Positions 54,493 through 63,828 of a DNA stretch of 64,000 bases are shown piece after piece. The translations under genes were made by a program, and so were the position numbers. Under the pieces are notes generated by a model. That model did not search any database. It saw only the letters and a list, made by a program, of their open reading frames with translations, and was not told the DNA's origin. Where the stretch lies: assembly GCA_041906185.1 (NCBI GenBank), contig JAYRJQ010000008.1, forward strand, positions 1 to 64,000. The letters run 5' to 3'. Source of the DNA: Roseateles_B sp041906185. GTDB lineage: Bacteria; Pseudomonadota; Gammaproteobacteria; Burkholderiales; Burkholderiaceae_C. Position 1 is the stretch's first letter, and each line of letters opens with the position of its first letter.

Positions 54493-55368
54493 ATGAGCCA
54501 GACCCGCCCCGCCGTCGATCGCTTCTATGCCCAGGGCCGCGTGCTGCAGGGCCTGCGCATCAGCCTGGACTTGCTGCAGCGCCACGCCCCGGCCCAGGCG
54601 GCGCGCCTGGCCCTGCGGCTGTTCGACACGCCGCTGCCACCGCGTCTGCTGCAGCGCCGCGCCCCGATGGCGCCGTGGCAAGGCCTGACCCTCCCCTTCG
54701 AGACCCGCCGCATCCAGCTGTGGCACCGCCCGGACGGCGCGGCCCGCCCCCGCGTGCTGCTGCTGCATGGCTGGAGCGGCCAGGCCGGGCAGATGCGGGG
54801 CCTGGCGCAGGCCTGCTGGGACGCCGGCCTGTCGCCCTACGTGCTGGACTGGCCGGCCCACGGCCGCAGCAGCGGATCGCGGACCGACATCGCCCAGTGG
54901 CAGCGGGCCCTGCAGGTGCTGAGCGTCGAGCACGGCCCCTGGGTGGGCATCGCCGCGCACTCCATCGGGGCGCTGGCGGCCGCCCACGGCGTCGCGCGCG
55001 GCCTGCCGGCGCGCCGCCTGGCCCTGCTGGCCTGCTCGGCCCCGCCGCGCCATCTCCTGGAGGGATTCGTGGCCAGCTTCGGCCTGGGCAGCGCCGTCCG
55101 CGACCGCATCCGCCAGGCCCTGGAAGCGCGGGCCCGGCCCGGGCTGGCCGGCTTCGAGCCGGACTGGCTGGGCCAGCACCTGCGCCTGCCCGTGCTGCTG
55201 GTGCACGACCGCCAGGACCGGGCCGTCCCCGCCGCCTACAGCGAGGCCCTGGCCGCGGCCCTGCCCGAAGCCACCCTGCAGCTCACCGACGGCCTGGGGC
55301 ATCGGCGGCTTCTGGACGACGCCGACGTTCAGCAACGGGTGGCCCACTGGCTGGCCGCCGCGGCCTGA
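54493..55368 (+). CDS. Alpha/beta-fold hydrolase of the TetR-controlled unit
   Basis: A 291-residue hydrolase. LLLHGWSGQAGQ forms the oxyanion hole, DWPAHGRSSG follows, and the elbow AHSIGA has the nucleophilic Ser in GIAAHSIGALAAAHG. The catalytic Asp is in VHDRQDRAVP and the His in DGLGHRRLLDD. The preceding 60 residues are a helical extension. The likely role is hydrolysis of a small ester or lipid that is also linked to the TetR ligand; this is an inference from co-location. Confidence 0.87.
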   Translation: MSQTRPAVDRFYAQGRVLQGLRISLDLLQRHAPAQAARLALRLFDTPLPPRLLQRRAPMAPWQGLTLPFETRRIQLWHRPDGAARPRVLLLHGWSGQAGQMRGLAQACWDAGLSPYVLDWPAHGRSSGSRTDIAQWQRALQVLSVEHGPWVGIAAHSIGALAAAHGVARGLPARRLALLACSAPPRHLLEGFVASFGLGSAVRDRIRQALEARARPGLAGFEPDWLGQHLRLPVLLVHDRQDRAVPAAYSEALAAALPEATLQLTDGLGHRRLLDDADVQQRVAHWLAAAA

Positions 55369-55607
55369 ATCACCTGCCCATTCGATATATCCGCAGCATG
55401 GCCGCCGAGGCCGTTCGTGAAATCGTTACAGAATGTGTAACTTTCCGCGCAGGGCCCCCGTCCATATAGGGATATAGCCCGAGCCGGGGGGCGTCGCCCC
55501 CTCACTACACTCCGCGCACAGGTGCCGGAAGCCACGCCCCCTCGACCCCGGGAGGCGGCCGCCTTCCGTGCTTCAGAAGTCAAAAGCAGCCTGAAGAGGA
55601 GTGCGTA
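55369..55607 (+). promoter_or_regulatory. Leader region of the nucleobase permease gene
   Basis: About 240 bases. A perfect inverted repeat GTTACA-GAATG-TGTAAC is at 55425-55441, an unusual AT-rich patch CCATATAGGGATATAG at about 55470-55485, and a strong hairpin GGGGGCG-TCG-CCCCC follows. AAGAGGA at 55594-55600 is the ribosome site. The structure suggests protein or RNA-based regulation, but I cannot match it to a known riboswitch. Confidence 0.4.
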
Positions 55608-56897
55608 GTGAGCTGGATCCCGACGTGGCGTGAAGTGTCTGCAGAGGATGGGCGGGCAGTGGCTCCCGACGAGCGCCTGGCCTGGCCGCAGACGCTCGCG
55701 CTGGGCCTGCAGCATGTGGTGGCCATGTTCGGCGCCACGGTGCTGGCGCCGCTGCTCATGGGCTTCGACCCCAACGTCGCCATCCTGATGAGCGGCATCG
55801 GGACGCTCCTGTTCTTCTTCATGGTCGGCGGCCGGGTGCCCAGTTTCCTGGGGTCCAGCTTCGCCTTCATCGGCGTCGTGATCAGCGCCACCGGCTATGG
55901 CGGCAGCGGCCCCAACGCCCAGATCGGCCTGGCGCTCGGCGGCATCGTGGCCTGCGGCGCGCTGTACTTCCTGATCGGTGCCCTCGTGCAGTGGCTGGGC
56001 ACCGGCTGGGTGGAACGCCTGATGCCGCCCGTGGTGACCGGCGCCATCGTCGCCGTGATCGGGCTGAACCTCGCCAGCGTGCCGATCAAGAACATGGCCC
56101 CCACGCCCTTCGACGCCTGGGTGCAGGCGCTGACCTTCCTGAGCGTGGCCCTCGTGGCCGTGCGCAGCCGCGGCCTGCTGCAGCGGCTGCTGATCCTGGC
56201 CGGCCTGCTCATCGCCAGCGTGCTCTACGCCGTGCTGACCAACGGCCTCGGCCTGGGCAAGCCCATGGACTTCAGCGGCGTGGCGCAGGCGGCCTGGTTC
56301 GGCCTGCCGCACTTCGCCAGCCCCCGCTTCGAGGCCGACGCGCTGCTGCTGATCGCCCCCGTCGCGCTGATCCTCGTCGCCGAGAACCTCGGCCACCTCA
56401 AGGCCGTGGGCGCCATGACGGGCCGTGACATCGACCGCGACATGGGCCGTGCCTTCATGGGCGACGGCCTGGCCACGATGCTCAGCGGCGCGGCCGGCGG
56501 CACCGGCGTCACCACCTACGCCGAGAACATCGGCGTGATGGCCGCCAACCGCATCTACTCGACGGCCGTCTTCGTGGTGGCTGGCCTGCTGGCCGTCGTG
56601 CTGGGCTTCTCGCCCAAGTTCGGCGCCCTCATCCAGACCATCCCGCTGCCGGTGATGGGCGGGGTCAGCATCGTGGTCTTCGGCCTCATCGCCGTCTCGG
56701 GTGCCAAGATCTGGGTCGACAACCGGGTGGACTTCAGCCAGCACCACAACCTCATGCTTGCCGCCATCACGCTGATCCTCGGCACCGGGGACTACACGCT
56801 GCACCTGGGAGGCTTCACCCTGGGCGGCATCGGGACCGCCACCTTCGGGGCGCTGCTGCTCAATGGCGTGCTGGCCCCCGGCCGGGCGCGTCGATGA
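55608..56897 (+). CDS. Uracil/xanthine-type nucleobase permease (NCS2, UraA/RutG-like)
   Basis: A 429-residue transporter with about 14 hydrophobic segments. The N-terminus ALGLQHVVAMFGATVLAPLLMGFDPN, the central LVAENLGHLKAVGAMTG and the loop GTGVTTYAENIGVMA are NCS2 hallmarks for uracil-type permeases. The start is GTG 55608, seven bases after AAGAGGA. It imports a nucleobase with protons. No pyrimidine degradation genes are nearby, so salvage is more likely than catabolism. Confidence 0.92.
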   Translation: MSWIPTWREVSAEDGRAVAPDERLAWPQTLALGLQHVVAMFGATVLAPLLMGFDPNVAILMSGIGTLLFFFMVGGRVPSFLGSSFAFIGVVISATGYGGSGPNAQIGLALGGIVACGALYFLIGALVQWLGTGWVERLMPPVVTGAIVAVIGLNLASVPIKNMAPTPFDAWVQALTFLSVALVAVRSRGLLQRLLILAGLLIASVLYAVLTNGLGLGKPMDFSGVAQAAWFGLPHFASPRFEADALLLIAPVALILVAENLGHLKAVGAMTGRDIDRDMGRAFMGDGLATMLSGAAGGTGVTTYAENIGVMAANRIYSTAVFVVAGLLAVVLGFSPKFGALIQTIPLPVMGGVSIVVFGLIAVSGAKIWVDNRVDFSQHHNLMLAAITLILGTGDYTLHLGGFTLGGIGTATFGALLLNGVLAPGRARR

Positions 56898-57001
56898 AGG
56901 TCGCGACACCGTGCTGGATTGCGCGCTTTTCTGACTGAGACGCCATGCCGACCGCCGCCGAAGCACCGCTGGCAGCATCCAATCGACAGCACACGCCGTC
57001 G

Positions 57002-59074
57002 ATGAGTACACGCCCACGCTTCGCTCCCAGTCGCTGGTGCCTCCGCCTTGCCTGCGGAGTGCTCGCGCTCGGTCTGGTGGCCTGCCAGCCGGACACGCGC
57101 ACGGACGCCGCCACGGTGCCCAGCCCGGAGGTGCTCGCCCGCCTGGACGCCCTGGATCCGGACCTGCGGCTGCGCCCGCGCGAGATCGACGACGAGCTGC
57201 GCGAGCTGTCCGCGCAGCAGCCGCCCGGCAGCGCCTCGCGCCTGGCGGTGCTGGGCCTGCGCGCCGTCGTGCTGGCCCGGGTCGACGAGGCCGCCCGCTA
57301 CGAAGACCTCCGCCAGCAGCTGGCCCAGTGGCCCGGCCGCGACGATCCCCGCGTGGCCACCACGCTGCGCCTGACCGAGGCCGTGATGGAGGCCCGCCGG
57401 GCCGCGCTGTCCAACCAGGGCCAGAAGCTCCGCAAGATCCTCACCATCCTGGACGAGATCGACGAGACCGGCCAGCCGCAGCGCCCGCTGCTCACGCTGT
57501 GGGAGATGCGCGCCGGCGTCTTCACTGAGCAGGGCGAGTTCGACAAGGCCCTGCGCGCCGGGCATCGCGTCCTGGAGCTGGCCGACGGCCCCATCGCCAC
57601 GCTCACGCGCCGGGTGTATGCCCGCCTGCAGCTGGCCGGCATCTACGCCGCCGCCCAGCAGTTCGACCAGGCCGTGAAGACGCAGGCCGAGGCCGAGCAG
57701 CTCGCGGCGGGCGACCAGCGGCCGCTGCTGCGCTACTTCGTGGCCGTGAACCGCGGCTCCATCTACCAGGACCGGGACCGCGCCATCACGGAGGCCGCGT
57801 CCCAGGCCGCTCTGGATGCCGCGCGCGAGACGGGCTTCGACGACCTCATCGCCAACGCCCTGGCCAACCGCGCGGACGACTTCCTGCGCAAGAAGGAGTG
57901 GGCCAGCGCCATCGCGCTCACCACCGAGGCCGTCCGCCTGGCCCAGAAGCGCAACGACGTCTACGCCGCCGCCCTCGGCCGCCACAACCTGGGCATCGCC
58001 CTGATGCACACCGGCCAGGTGGCCCAGGGTCGCCAGGAGATCGAGGCCGGCTTCAAGCAGGCCGCCGAGGCCGGCGCCGCCACGGGCATGGACGCGCTGT
58101 ACGAGGAATACGGCCGCGCGCTGCACGAGGTGGGCCTCACGCAGGACGCCGTCCAGGCCTACCTGAAGGAGCGCCAGTTCCGCCGCCAGCTCTACCGCGA
58201 CGACCTGCGCAAGACCGTCCTCGAGGCCCAGGAAGCGCTGGAGGCCGACCGCCGCAGCCGCGAGATCGAGCTGCTCAACCGCGACATGAGCCTCAAGAAC
58301 GAGCAGCTGCGCGCCAGCCAGCTGGAGTTCCGCCTGTGGCTGCTGATGGGCGGCTGCGTGCTGGCCGCCGGCGTGCTGCTGCTGATGGCCTACCGTCGCG
58401 TGCGCCGCACCAACCTCGCCCTGCAGAGCACCAACGAGCGGCTCAAGGTGCAGAGCGAGCGCGACCCGCTGACGGGCCTCGCCAATCGCCGCCACTTCCA
58501 GGCCGCCATCCGCCAGCGCGAGGAGCAGGACCTGCTGCGCGGCAGCGTCTTCCTGATCGACATCGACCACTTCAAGCGCATCAACGACAACTTCGGCCAC
58601 GCCGCGGGCGACACGGTGCTGGTGGAAGTCTCGCGCCGCCTGCGCCAGGCGCTGCGCGAGGACGACCTCGTCGTGCGCTGGGGCGGCGAGGAATTCCTCA
58701 TCGTGATCAAGTCCAGCGACCCCGTCTTCGCCCAGCACCTGGGCCAGCGCCTGCTGGAGGCCATCGGCGGCCAGGCCGTGGTGCACGAGCGCCACACCAT
58801 CCCGGTCACGGCCTCCATCGGCTTCGCGAGCTTCCCCATCGAGCCCCACGGCGTGTCGCTGCACTGGGAGCGCGCCATCGACATGGTCGACACCCTCATG
58901 TACATGGCCAAGGCGCACGGCCGCAACAAGGCCTACGGCCTGCAGTGGGCCGATGCGGCCGACGGTGACGCCCTGGTGGCGCTGTCCGAGCAGATGGAAG
59001 CCGCCTGGCACGACGGCAAGGTGCGGCTCTCGACGCCCGCCGGCCCGGCCCAGTGGACGGAGCCTCGCCCATGA
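57002..59074 (+). CDS. Membrane diguanylate cyclase with TPR-like periplasmic sensor, first of two
   Basis: A 690-residue protein. An N-terminal lipobox-like signal (ALGLVACQPD) precedes a long helical repeat domain (about 40-430, TPR-like: EQGEFDKALRAGHRVLELA, ALGRHNLGIALMHTGQ). A transmembrane helix is at about 442-465, and a GGDEF domain ends the protein. The active-site loop is GGEEF at 561-565, and the inhibitory I-site REDD precedes it by five residues. It should make cyclic di-GMP in response to a periplasmic signal. Start 57002 is preferred for its signal peptide; ATG 56945 adds 19 residues. It is coupled to the next gene (ATGA). Confidence 0.9.
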   Translation: MSTRPRFAPSRWCLRLACGVLALGLVACQPDTRTDAATVPSPEVLARLDALDPDLRLRPREIDDELRELSAQQPPGSASRLAVLGLRAVVLARVDEAARYEDLRQQLAQWPGRDDPRVATTLRLTEAVMEARRAALSNQGQKLRKILTILDEIDETGQPQRPLLTLWEMRAGVFTEQGEFDKALRAGHRVLELADGPIATLTRRVYARLQLAGIYAAAQQFDQAVKTQAEAEQLAAGDQRPLLRYFVAVNRGSIYQDRDRAITEAASQAALDAARETGFDDLIANALANRADDFLRKKEWASAIALTTEAVRLAQKRNDVYAAALGRHNLGIALMHTGQVAQGRQEIEAGFKQAAEAGAATGMDALYEEYGRALHEVGLTQDAVQAYLKERQFRRQLYRDDLRKTVLEAQEALEADRRSREIELLNRDMSLKNEQLRASQLEFRLWLLMGGCVLAAGVLLLMAYRRVRRTNLALQSTNERLKVQSERDPLTGLANRRHFQAAIRQREEQDLLRGSVFLIDIDHFKRINDNFGHAAGDTVLVEVSRRLRQALREDDLVVRWGGEEFLIVIKSSDPVFAQHLGQRLLEAIGGQAVVHERHTIPVTASIGFASFPIEPHGVSLHWERAIDMVDTLMYMAKAHGRNKAYGLQWADAADGDALVALSEQMEAAWHDGKVRLSTPAGPAQWTEPRP

Positions 59075-61182
59075 AGCGGCTGCCTTCTTCCGCCCGCCGC
59101 CTGCTGCCGCTGCTGCTGGCGCTCGCCGCCGGCACCGCCCTGAGCGCACCGGCCGGCACCGCCACCGGTCCGCTCGCCGCCCCCGCTGCCCCTGCGGCGA
59201 CACCGTCCACCGCCCCGGCGCCCCTGAACCGCGCCGAGATGCGCCGCGACGGCCTGCAACTCATGCTCCTGGCCTATGACCGCCCGCAGGCGGCCGTGAA
59301 GGCCCTGCGGCCGATGGTGCACAACGCCCAGGCGGCCGGCGATGCGGCCCTCGCGGCCGAGCTCACGCTGGACCTCGCCGCCGCGCTCACCGCCGGCCAG
59401 GGCGCCAGCGAGGCGGAGGCCCTCGCCCGCGAGCTGGACGCCAGCTTCCCCGGCCATGCGCAGCTGATCCGCGCCATGCTGGCCGAGCGGCAGGACCATC
59501 CCCAGGCCGCGAGCGAGCTCGCCCGCAAGGGGCTGGAGCTGCTGCATCCGCCCTGCCAGTGGGAGCACCGCGAGGCCGAGCTGCAGGAGAGTCTGGCCGC
59601 GGGCTGCGACGCCACGGCCACCTGGCTGGGCCTGCGCCTGCTCGGGCCGGGTCAGCAGTCCACCGGTGCGGGCGCCTCCGCCATCACGGTGTTCGAGCGC
59701 CATGCGGCCCTGGCCCGCCTGCTCAAGATGCCGGCGCTGCTGGCGCTGAGCCTGGGGCGCCTGTCCGTGGCCGAGCATGAGCAGGACCAGGCCGAAGCCG
59801 GCCGCCTGCATCTCGCCCAGGCCCTGCAGGCCGCGCAGGCGGACCTGCCCACGCTGGCGCGCATCAAGGTCTACGAGGGCGGCATCGCCGCCATCCGCAA
59901 GGACCGCGGCGCCCAGCTGCGCGCGCTGGAAGAGGCGCTCAGCCTGGCCCACAGCGCCGGCGCGCCCCGCGTGGAGGCCGTCGTGCGGGCCAATCTGGCC
60001 GACTTCTACCTCAGCGCCCGCCAGCCCGACCGCGCGCTGGCCCAGGCGCGCCAGGCGCTGCCGGCGCTCGAGGAGTTCCAGGACCGCCGCATGGAGCGCA
60101 TCCTGCGGCACAACATGGGTCTCGCGCTGATTCTGCTGCGCCAGTTCGACGCCGCCCGCCAGGAGCACCGCCGCCTGGACGCCATGCGGCCGGACCTCGT
60201 CGGCGCGGCGGAGCGCAGCCACGAGCTCGACGAGCTGGCGGATGCCTGGGCGGAGACGGGCCAGTGGGCCGAGGCCCTCAAGGCACTGGTGGCCGGGCGC
60301 CAGCTGAGCCAGCAGGTCCAGGAGGCCTCGCGCAAGGCCCAGCTGGACGAGCTCAAGCTGCGCTACGACAGCGACCGCAAGAGCGCCGAGCTCACCCTGC
60401 TCCAGCGCGACGGCGAGCTGCGCGCGCGCCAGGTGGCCAACAGCGTGCTGGCCCAGCGCGTGGGCATGGCCCTGGCCCTGCTGACCGTCCTGCTGCTGCC
60501 GCTGCTGGTGATGATGCTCACCAAGGTGCGGCAGGCCAATCGCCAGCTCAAGGCCAACGAGGCCCTGCTGCGCGCCCAGAGCGAGCGCGACCCGCTGACC
60601 AACCTCGCCAACCGCCGCCACTTCATGGCGGTGATGGAGCAGCACGCTGCCAGCACCTTCAACGGCGCCCTGCTGATGGTGGACATCGACCACTTCAAGC
60701 ACGTCAACGACGAGCACGGCCACTCGGCCGGTGACGCCGTGATCTGCGAGGTCTCGCGCCGCATCAGCCAGGCCGTGCGGGAAGAGGACCTGGTCGTGCG
60801 CTGGGGCGGCGAGGAGTTCCTCGTCTTCGTCCCGGGCGTGCCGCCGGCCCAGCTGCAGCAGATGGCCGAGCGCATCCTGCACGCCGTCGGCAGCGAGGTG
60901 GTGCAGTCGCCGGACGGCCCGCTGCACGTGACCGTCTCAGTCGGCTTCGCCCACTTCCCGCTGCCGCCCACCGGGCTGTCCCTGCACTGGGAGCAGGCCG
61001 TCAACTGGGCGGACATGGTGCTCTACACGGCCAAGGCCCAGGGCCGCAACCGCGCCGTGGGCATCGCCACCATCGACGCGCACGACACCGAGGCGCTGAC
61101 GCAGATCCAGGCTGACTTCGACGCCGCGTGCATCTCCTCGCGGGTCCAGCTGCTGCAGGTCCTGGGGCCCGCCGCGCCCTGA
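59071..61182 (+). CDS. Membrane diguanylate cyclase with TPR-like periplasmic sensor, second of two
   Basis: A 703-residue paralogue of the preceding gene. A signal peptide (LLPLLLALAAGTALSAPAG) is followed by an Ala/Pro linker, helical repeats (about 60-440), a transmembrane helix near 465-488 and GGDEF with GGEEF at 579-583. The I-site REED is present. The start overlaps the upstream stop (ATGA), so both are made together. Divergence of the sensor halves suggests different inputs into one c-di-GMP output. Confidence 0.9.
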   Translation: MKRLPSSARRLLPLLLALAAGTALSAPAGTATGPLAAPAAPAATPSTAPAPLNRAEMRRDGLQLMLLAYDRPQAAVKALRPMVHNAQAAGDAALAAELTLDLAAALTAGQGASEAEALARELDASFPGHAQLIRAMLAERQDHPQAASELARKGLELLHPPCQWEHREAELQESLAAGCDATATWLGLRLLGPGQQSTGAGASAITVFERHAALARLLKMPALLALSLGRLSVAEHEQDQAEAGRLHLAQALQAAQADLPTLARIKVYEGGIAAIRKDRGAQLRALEEALSLAHSAGAPRVEAVVRANLADFYLSARQPDRALAQARQALPALEEFQDRRMERILRHNMGLALILLRQFDAARQEHRRLDAMRPDLVGAAERSHELDELADAWAETGQWAEALKALVAGRQLSQQVQEASRKAQLDELKLRYDSDRKSAELTLLQRDGELRARQVANSVLAQRVGMALALLTVLLLPLLVMMLTKVRQANRQLKANEALLRAQSERDPLTNLANRRHFMAVMEQHAASTFNGALLMVDIDHFKHVNDEHGHSAGDAVICEVSRRISQAVREEDLVVRWGGEEFLVFVPGVPPAQLQQMAERILHAVGSEVVQSPDGPLHVTVSVGFAHFPLPPTGLSLHWEQAVNWADMVLYTAKAQGRNRAVGIATIDAHDTEALTQIQADFDAACISSRVQLLQVLGPAAP

Positions 61183-61254
61183 CGCCGGGACGCGGGGGCG
61201 GCCGTGCCGACCCAGCCCCCCGCCCGATACTGCCCCGGCCCCACCGGAGCCGCC

Positions 61255-62127
61255 ATGCCCGACACCCCGATCCAGGCCCAGATCCACGCCTTCTACGACG
61301 CGGCCACCCACACGGTGAGCCATGTCGTGGCCGACCCCGCCACCCGACGCTGCGCCATCATCGACCCGGTGCTGGACTACGACCCCAAGTCCGGGCGCTG
61401 CAGCACGCTGAGCGCCGAGCTGATCGTCGCCTGGGTGCAGGAACAGCAGCTGACGGTGGACTGGCTGCTCGAGACCCACTGCCACGCCGACCACCTCAGC
61501 GCCGCGCCGTGGCTGCAGCAGCGCCTGGGCGGCCGCATCGCCATCGGCGCGAAGATCACCGAGGTGCAGCAGGTCTTCCGCCGGCTCTTCAACGACCCCG
61601 CCATCCCCACCGACGGCCGCCCCTTCGACCAGCTCTTCGAGGACGGCGAGCGCTTCGCCATCGGCAGCCTGAGCGCGGAGGTGATGCACACGCCGGGCCA
61701 CACGCCGGCCTGCGTCAGCTACCGCGTGGGTGACGACGTCTTCATCGGGGACACGCTCTTCATGCCGGACTACGGCAGCGCGCGCTGCGACTTTCCCGGC
61801 GGCGACGCGGCCACGCTGTACCGCTCCGTCCAGCGTCTGCTGGCCCTGCCGGCGCACACGCGCCTGCATCTGTGCCACGACTACCCGCCGTCCAGCCGGC
61901 CCGCCTGCTGGATCAGCACCGTCGCCGAGCAGCGCGCTGACAACGTGCACCTGCACGAGGGCGTCACCGAGGCCGCCTTCATCGCGCTGCGCCAGGCCCG
62001 GGACCGCCAGCTCGCGATGCCGGTGCTGCTGCTGCCCGCCGTGCAGGTCAATGTGCGCGCCGGCCAGCTGCCCGAGGCCGAGGCCAACGGCGTGCGCTAC
62101 CTCAAGATCCCCCTGAACGCGCTGTGA
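61255..62127 (+). CDS. MBL-fold persulfide dioxygenase/ETHE1-like (Blh-like) enzyme
   Basis: A 290-residue metallo-beta-lactamase-fold protein. THCHADHLSAAPWL gives the H-x-H-x-D-H site, VMHTPGHTPACVSY and VFIGDTLFMPDYGSARCDFPGG supply the other ligands, and HLCHDYPP the last. The latter block is diagnostic of ETHE1/Blh, which oxidise glutathione persulfide to sulfite in sulfide detoxification. The next gene, a SulP anion transporter, overlaps by four bases (GTGA), which fits export or exchange of the sulfur oxyanion. No rhodanese domain is fused. Confidence 0.9.
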   Translation: MPDTPIQAQIHAFYDAATHTVSHVVADPATRRCAIIDPVLDYDPKSGRCSTLSAELIVAWVQEQQLTVDWLLETHCHADHLSAAPWLQQRLGGRIAIGAKITEVQQVFRRLFNDPAIPTDGRPFDQLFEDGERFAIGSLSAEVMHTPGHTPACVSYRVGDDVFIGDTLFMPDYGSARCDFPGGDAATLYRSVQRLLALPAHTRLHLCHDYPPSSRPACWISTVAEQRADNVHLHEGVTEAAFIALRQARDRQLAMPVLLLPAVQVNVRAGQLPEAEANGVRYLKIPLNAL

Positions 62128-63785
62128 ACGTCCTGACGGCGCTGCGCGCCTATGCCCGGGGCCCCTGGCTGGACGACCTGGTCGCCGCGGCCGTGGTCAG
62201 CGTGCTCCTGATCCCGCAGAGCCTCGCCTACGCCCTGCTCGCCGGCCTGCCCGCCGAGGCCGGCCTCTATGCCAGCCTGCTGCCGCTGCTCGCCTATGCG
62301 CTGTTCGGCTCCAGTCCCTATCTGGGCGTCGGGCCCGTGGCCATCGTGGCGCTGATGGTGGCGCAGACCACCGCTGCCGCGCCCGCCGGCTACAGCCCGG
62401 GGCAGGTGGCCATGGTGCTGGCCGCCGAGACCGGCCTGCTGATGGCCGTGGCGGCCGCGCTGCGGCTGGACGCGCTCGCGGCGCTGATGAGCGTGCCGGT
62501 GCTGCACGGCTTCGAGACCGGCGCCACGCTGGCCATCGCCATGAGCCAGCTGCCTGCTTTGCTAGGCAGCCCGGCGCAGGGCTCCGAGCTGCCGGCGGTG
62601 CTGGCCAGCGCGGCCGGCAGCGGCTGGGCCTGGCACGCCCCCACGCTGGGATTCGGCCTGGCCGCCGTCGTCCTGCTCCTGCTGGGCCGGCGCCTGATGA
62701 AGGGGCTGTGGGCCCGCCTGGCGCCGCTGCTGGTGCTGCTGCTGACGCTGGGCGCCGCCTGGCTGCTGCAGGCCCAGGGCCAGGGCGTGCGCCTGATCGG
62801 GACGCTGCCGCCGCTGCACCTGCACCTGATTGCGCCGCCGCTGGACGCCGCCCTGTGGCTGGCGCTGCTGCCCGGCGCCCTGCTGATCGCGCTGATCTCC
62901 TATGTCAGCAGCCTCGTCGTCGCCGAGGCCCTGGCCCGGCGCCGGGGCGAGCGCGTCGATGCCCGCCGCGAGCTGACGGGCCTGGCCGCGGCCAATGTCG
63001 CGGCGGCCTTCAGCGCCGGCTTGCCCGTCGCCGGCAGCTTCTCGCGCAGCGCGCTGCTCTACGACGCCGGCAGCCGGACCCGCATGAGCAGCGTCATGGC
63101 CGCGGTGCTCATGGGTGCCGCCGCCCTGAGCCTCGCGCCGGCGCTGGCGTGGCTGCCGCGCAGCGTGCTGGCGGCCACCATCCTTGTCGCGGTGCTGTCC
63201 GGTCTGCAGTGGCGGCCCTATGTGGAGGCCTGGCGCTACGCCCGGGCCGAGAGCCTGCTGATGCTCGCCGTGACGCTGCTGGTGCTGAACGTCAGCGTGG
63301 CGGCGGCCCTGGGGCTCGGGGTGCTCGGCTCCATCGCCCTGCTGCTGCAGCGCACGGCCCGCCCGCACGTCGCCCTCGTGGGCCGCGTGCGGGGCACGGA
63401 GCACTACCGCAACGTCGACCGCCACGACGTCGAGTGCCTGCCCGAGGTGCTGGGCCTGCGCATCGACGAGAGCCTGCTCTTCACCAATGCGCGCAGCCTG
63501 GCGGACGTCGTCCAGGCCCAGCTCGCCCAGCATCCCGGCACGCGGCGCGTGGTGCTGCAGATGTCCCCGGTGAACGGCATCGACTACAGCGGCCTGGAGG
63601 CCCTGCGCGAGCTGCACGACGGCCTCGCACGCCAGGGCCTGCGGCTCGACCTCAGCGAGCTCAAGGGTCCGGTGCTGGACCGCCTGCGGGCCGCGCAGTG
63701 GGAGCGGTGGTTCCGGGGCCGCGTCCACCTCAGCCACCACCAGGGCATGACGGCCGACCAGGCTGAGGACTGGATCAGCCCCTGA
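62124..63785 (+). CDS. SulP-family inorganic anion transporter with STAS domain
   Basis: A 553-residue transporter. An N-terminal SulP helix bundle (about 15-410) contains LIPQSLAYALLAGLPAEAGLYASLLPLLAYALFGSSP, the signature segment, and SRSALLYDAGSRTRMSS. A C-terminal STAS domain (about 440-540) ends with ELKGPVLDRLRAAQ. The start is GTG within the GTGA overlap with the persulfide dioxygenase-like gene. Likely transports sulfate, sulfite or bicarbonate; the partner enzyme favours sulfur oxyanions. Confidence 0.9.
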   Translation: MNVLTALRAYARGPWLDDLVAAAVVSVLLIPQSLAYALLAGLPAEAGLYASLLPLLAYALFGSSPYLGVGPVAIVALMVAQTTAAAPAGYSPGQVAMVLAAETGLLMAVAAALRLDALAALMSVPVLHGFETGATLAIAMSQLPALLGSPAQGSELPAVLASAAGSGWAWHAPTLGFGLAAVVLLLLGRRLMKGLWARLAPLLVLLLTLGAAWLLQAQGQGVRLIGTLPPLHLHLIAPPLDAALWLALLPGALLIALISYVSSLVVAEALARRRGERVDARRELTGLAAANVAAAFSAGLPVAGSFSRSALLYDAGSRTRMSSVMAAVLMGAAALSLAPALAWLPRSVLAATILVAVLSGLQWRPYVEAWRYARAESLLMLAVTLLVLNVSVAAALGLGVLGSIALLLQRTARPHVALVGRVRGTEHYRNVDRHDVECLPEVLGLRIDESLLFTNARSLADVVQAQLAQHPGTRRVVLQMSPVNGIDYSGLEALRELHDGLARQGLRLDLSELKGPVLDRLRAAQWERWFRGRVHLSHHQGMTADQAEDWISP

Positions 63786-63828
63786 GCCACCAGCTCACAA
63801 AAGGGGAACGTGGGAGGGTGGGGCCGCG

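Noticed and set aside
55369..55607. Purine or PreQ1 riboswitch before the nucleobase permease
   Set aside because: I could not align the leader to any known consensus; recorded only as a structured leader.
56792..59203. 803-codon minus-strand frame opposite the first diguanylate cyclase
   Set aside because: No domain and a shadow of a GGDEF gene.
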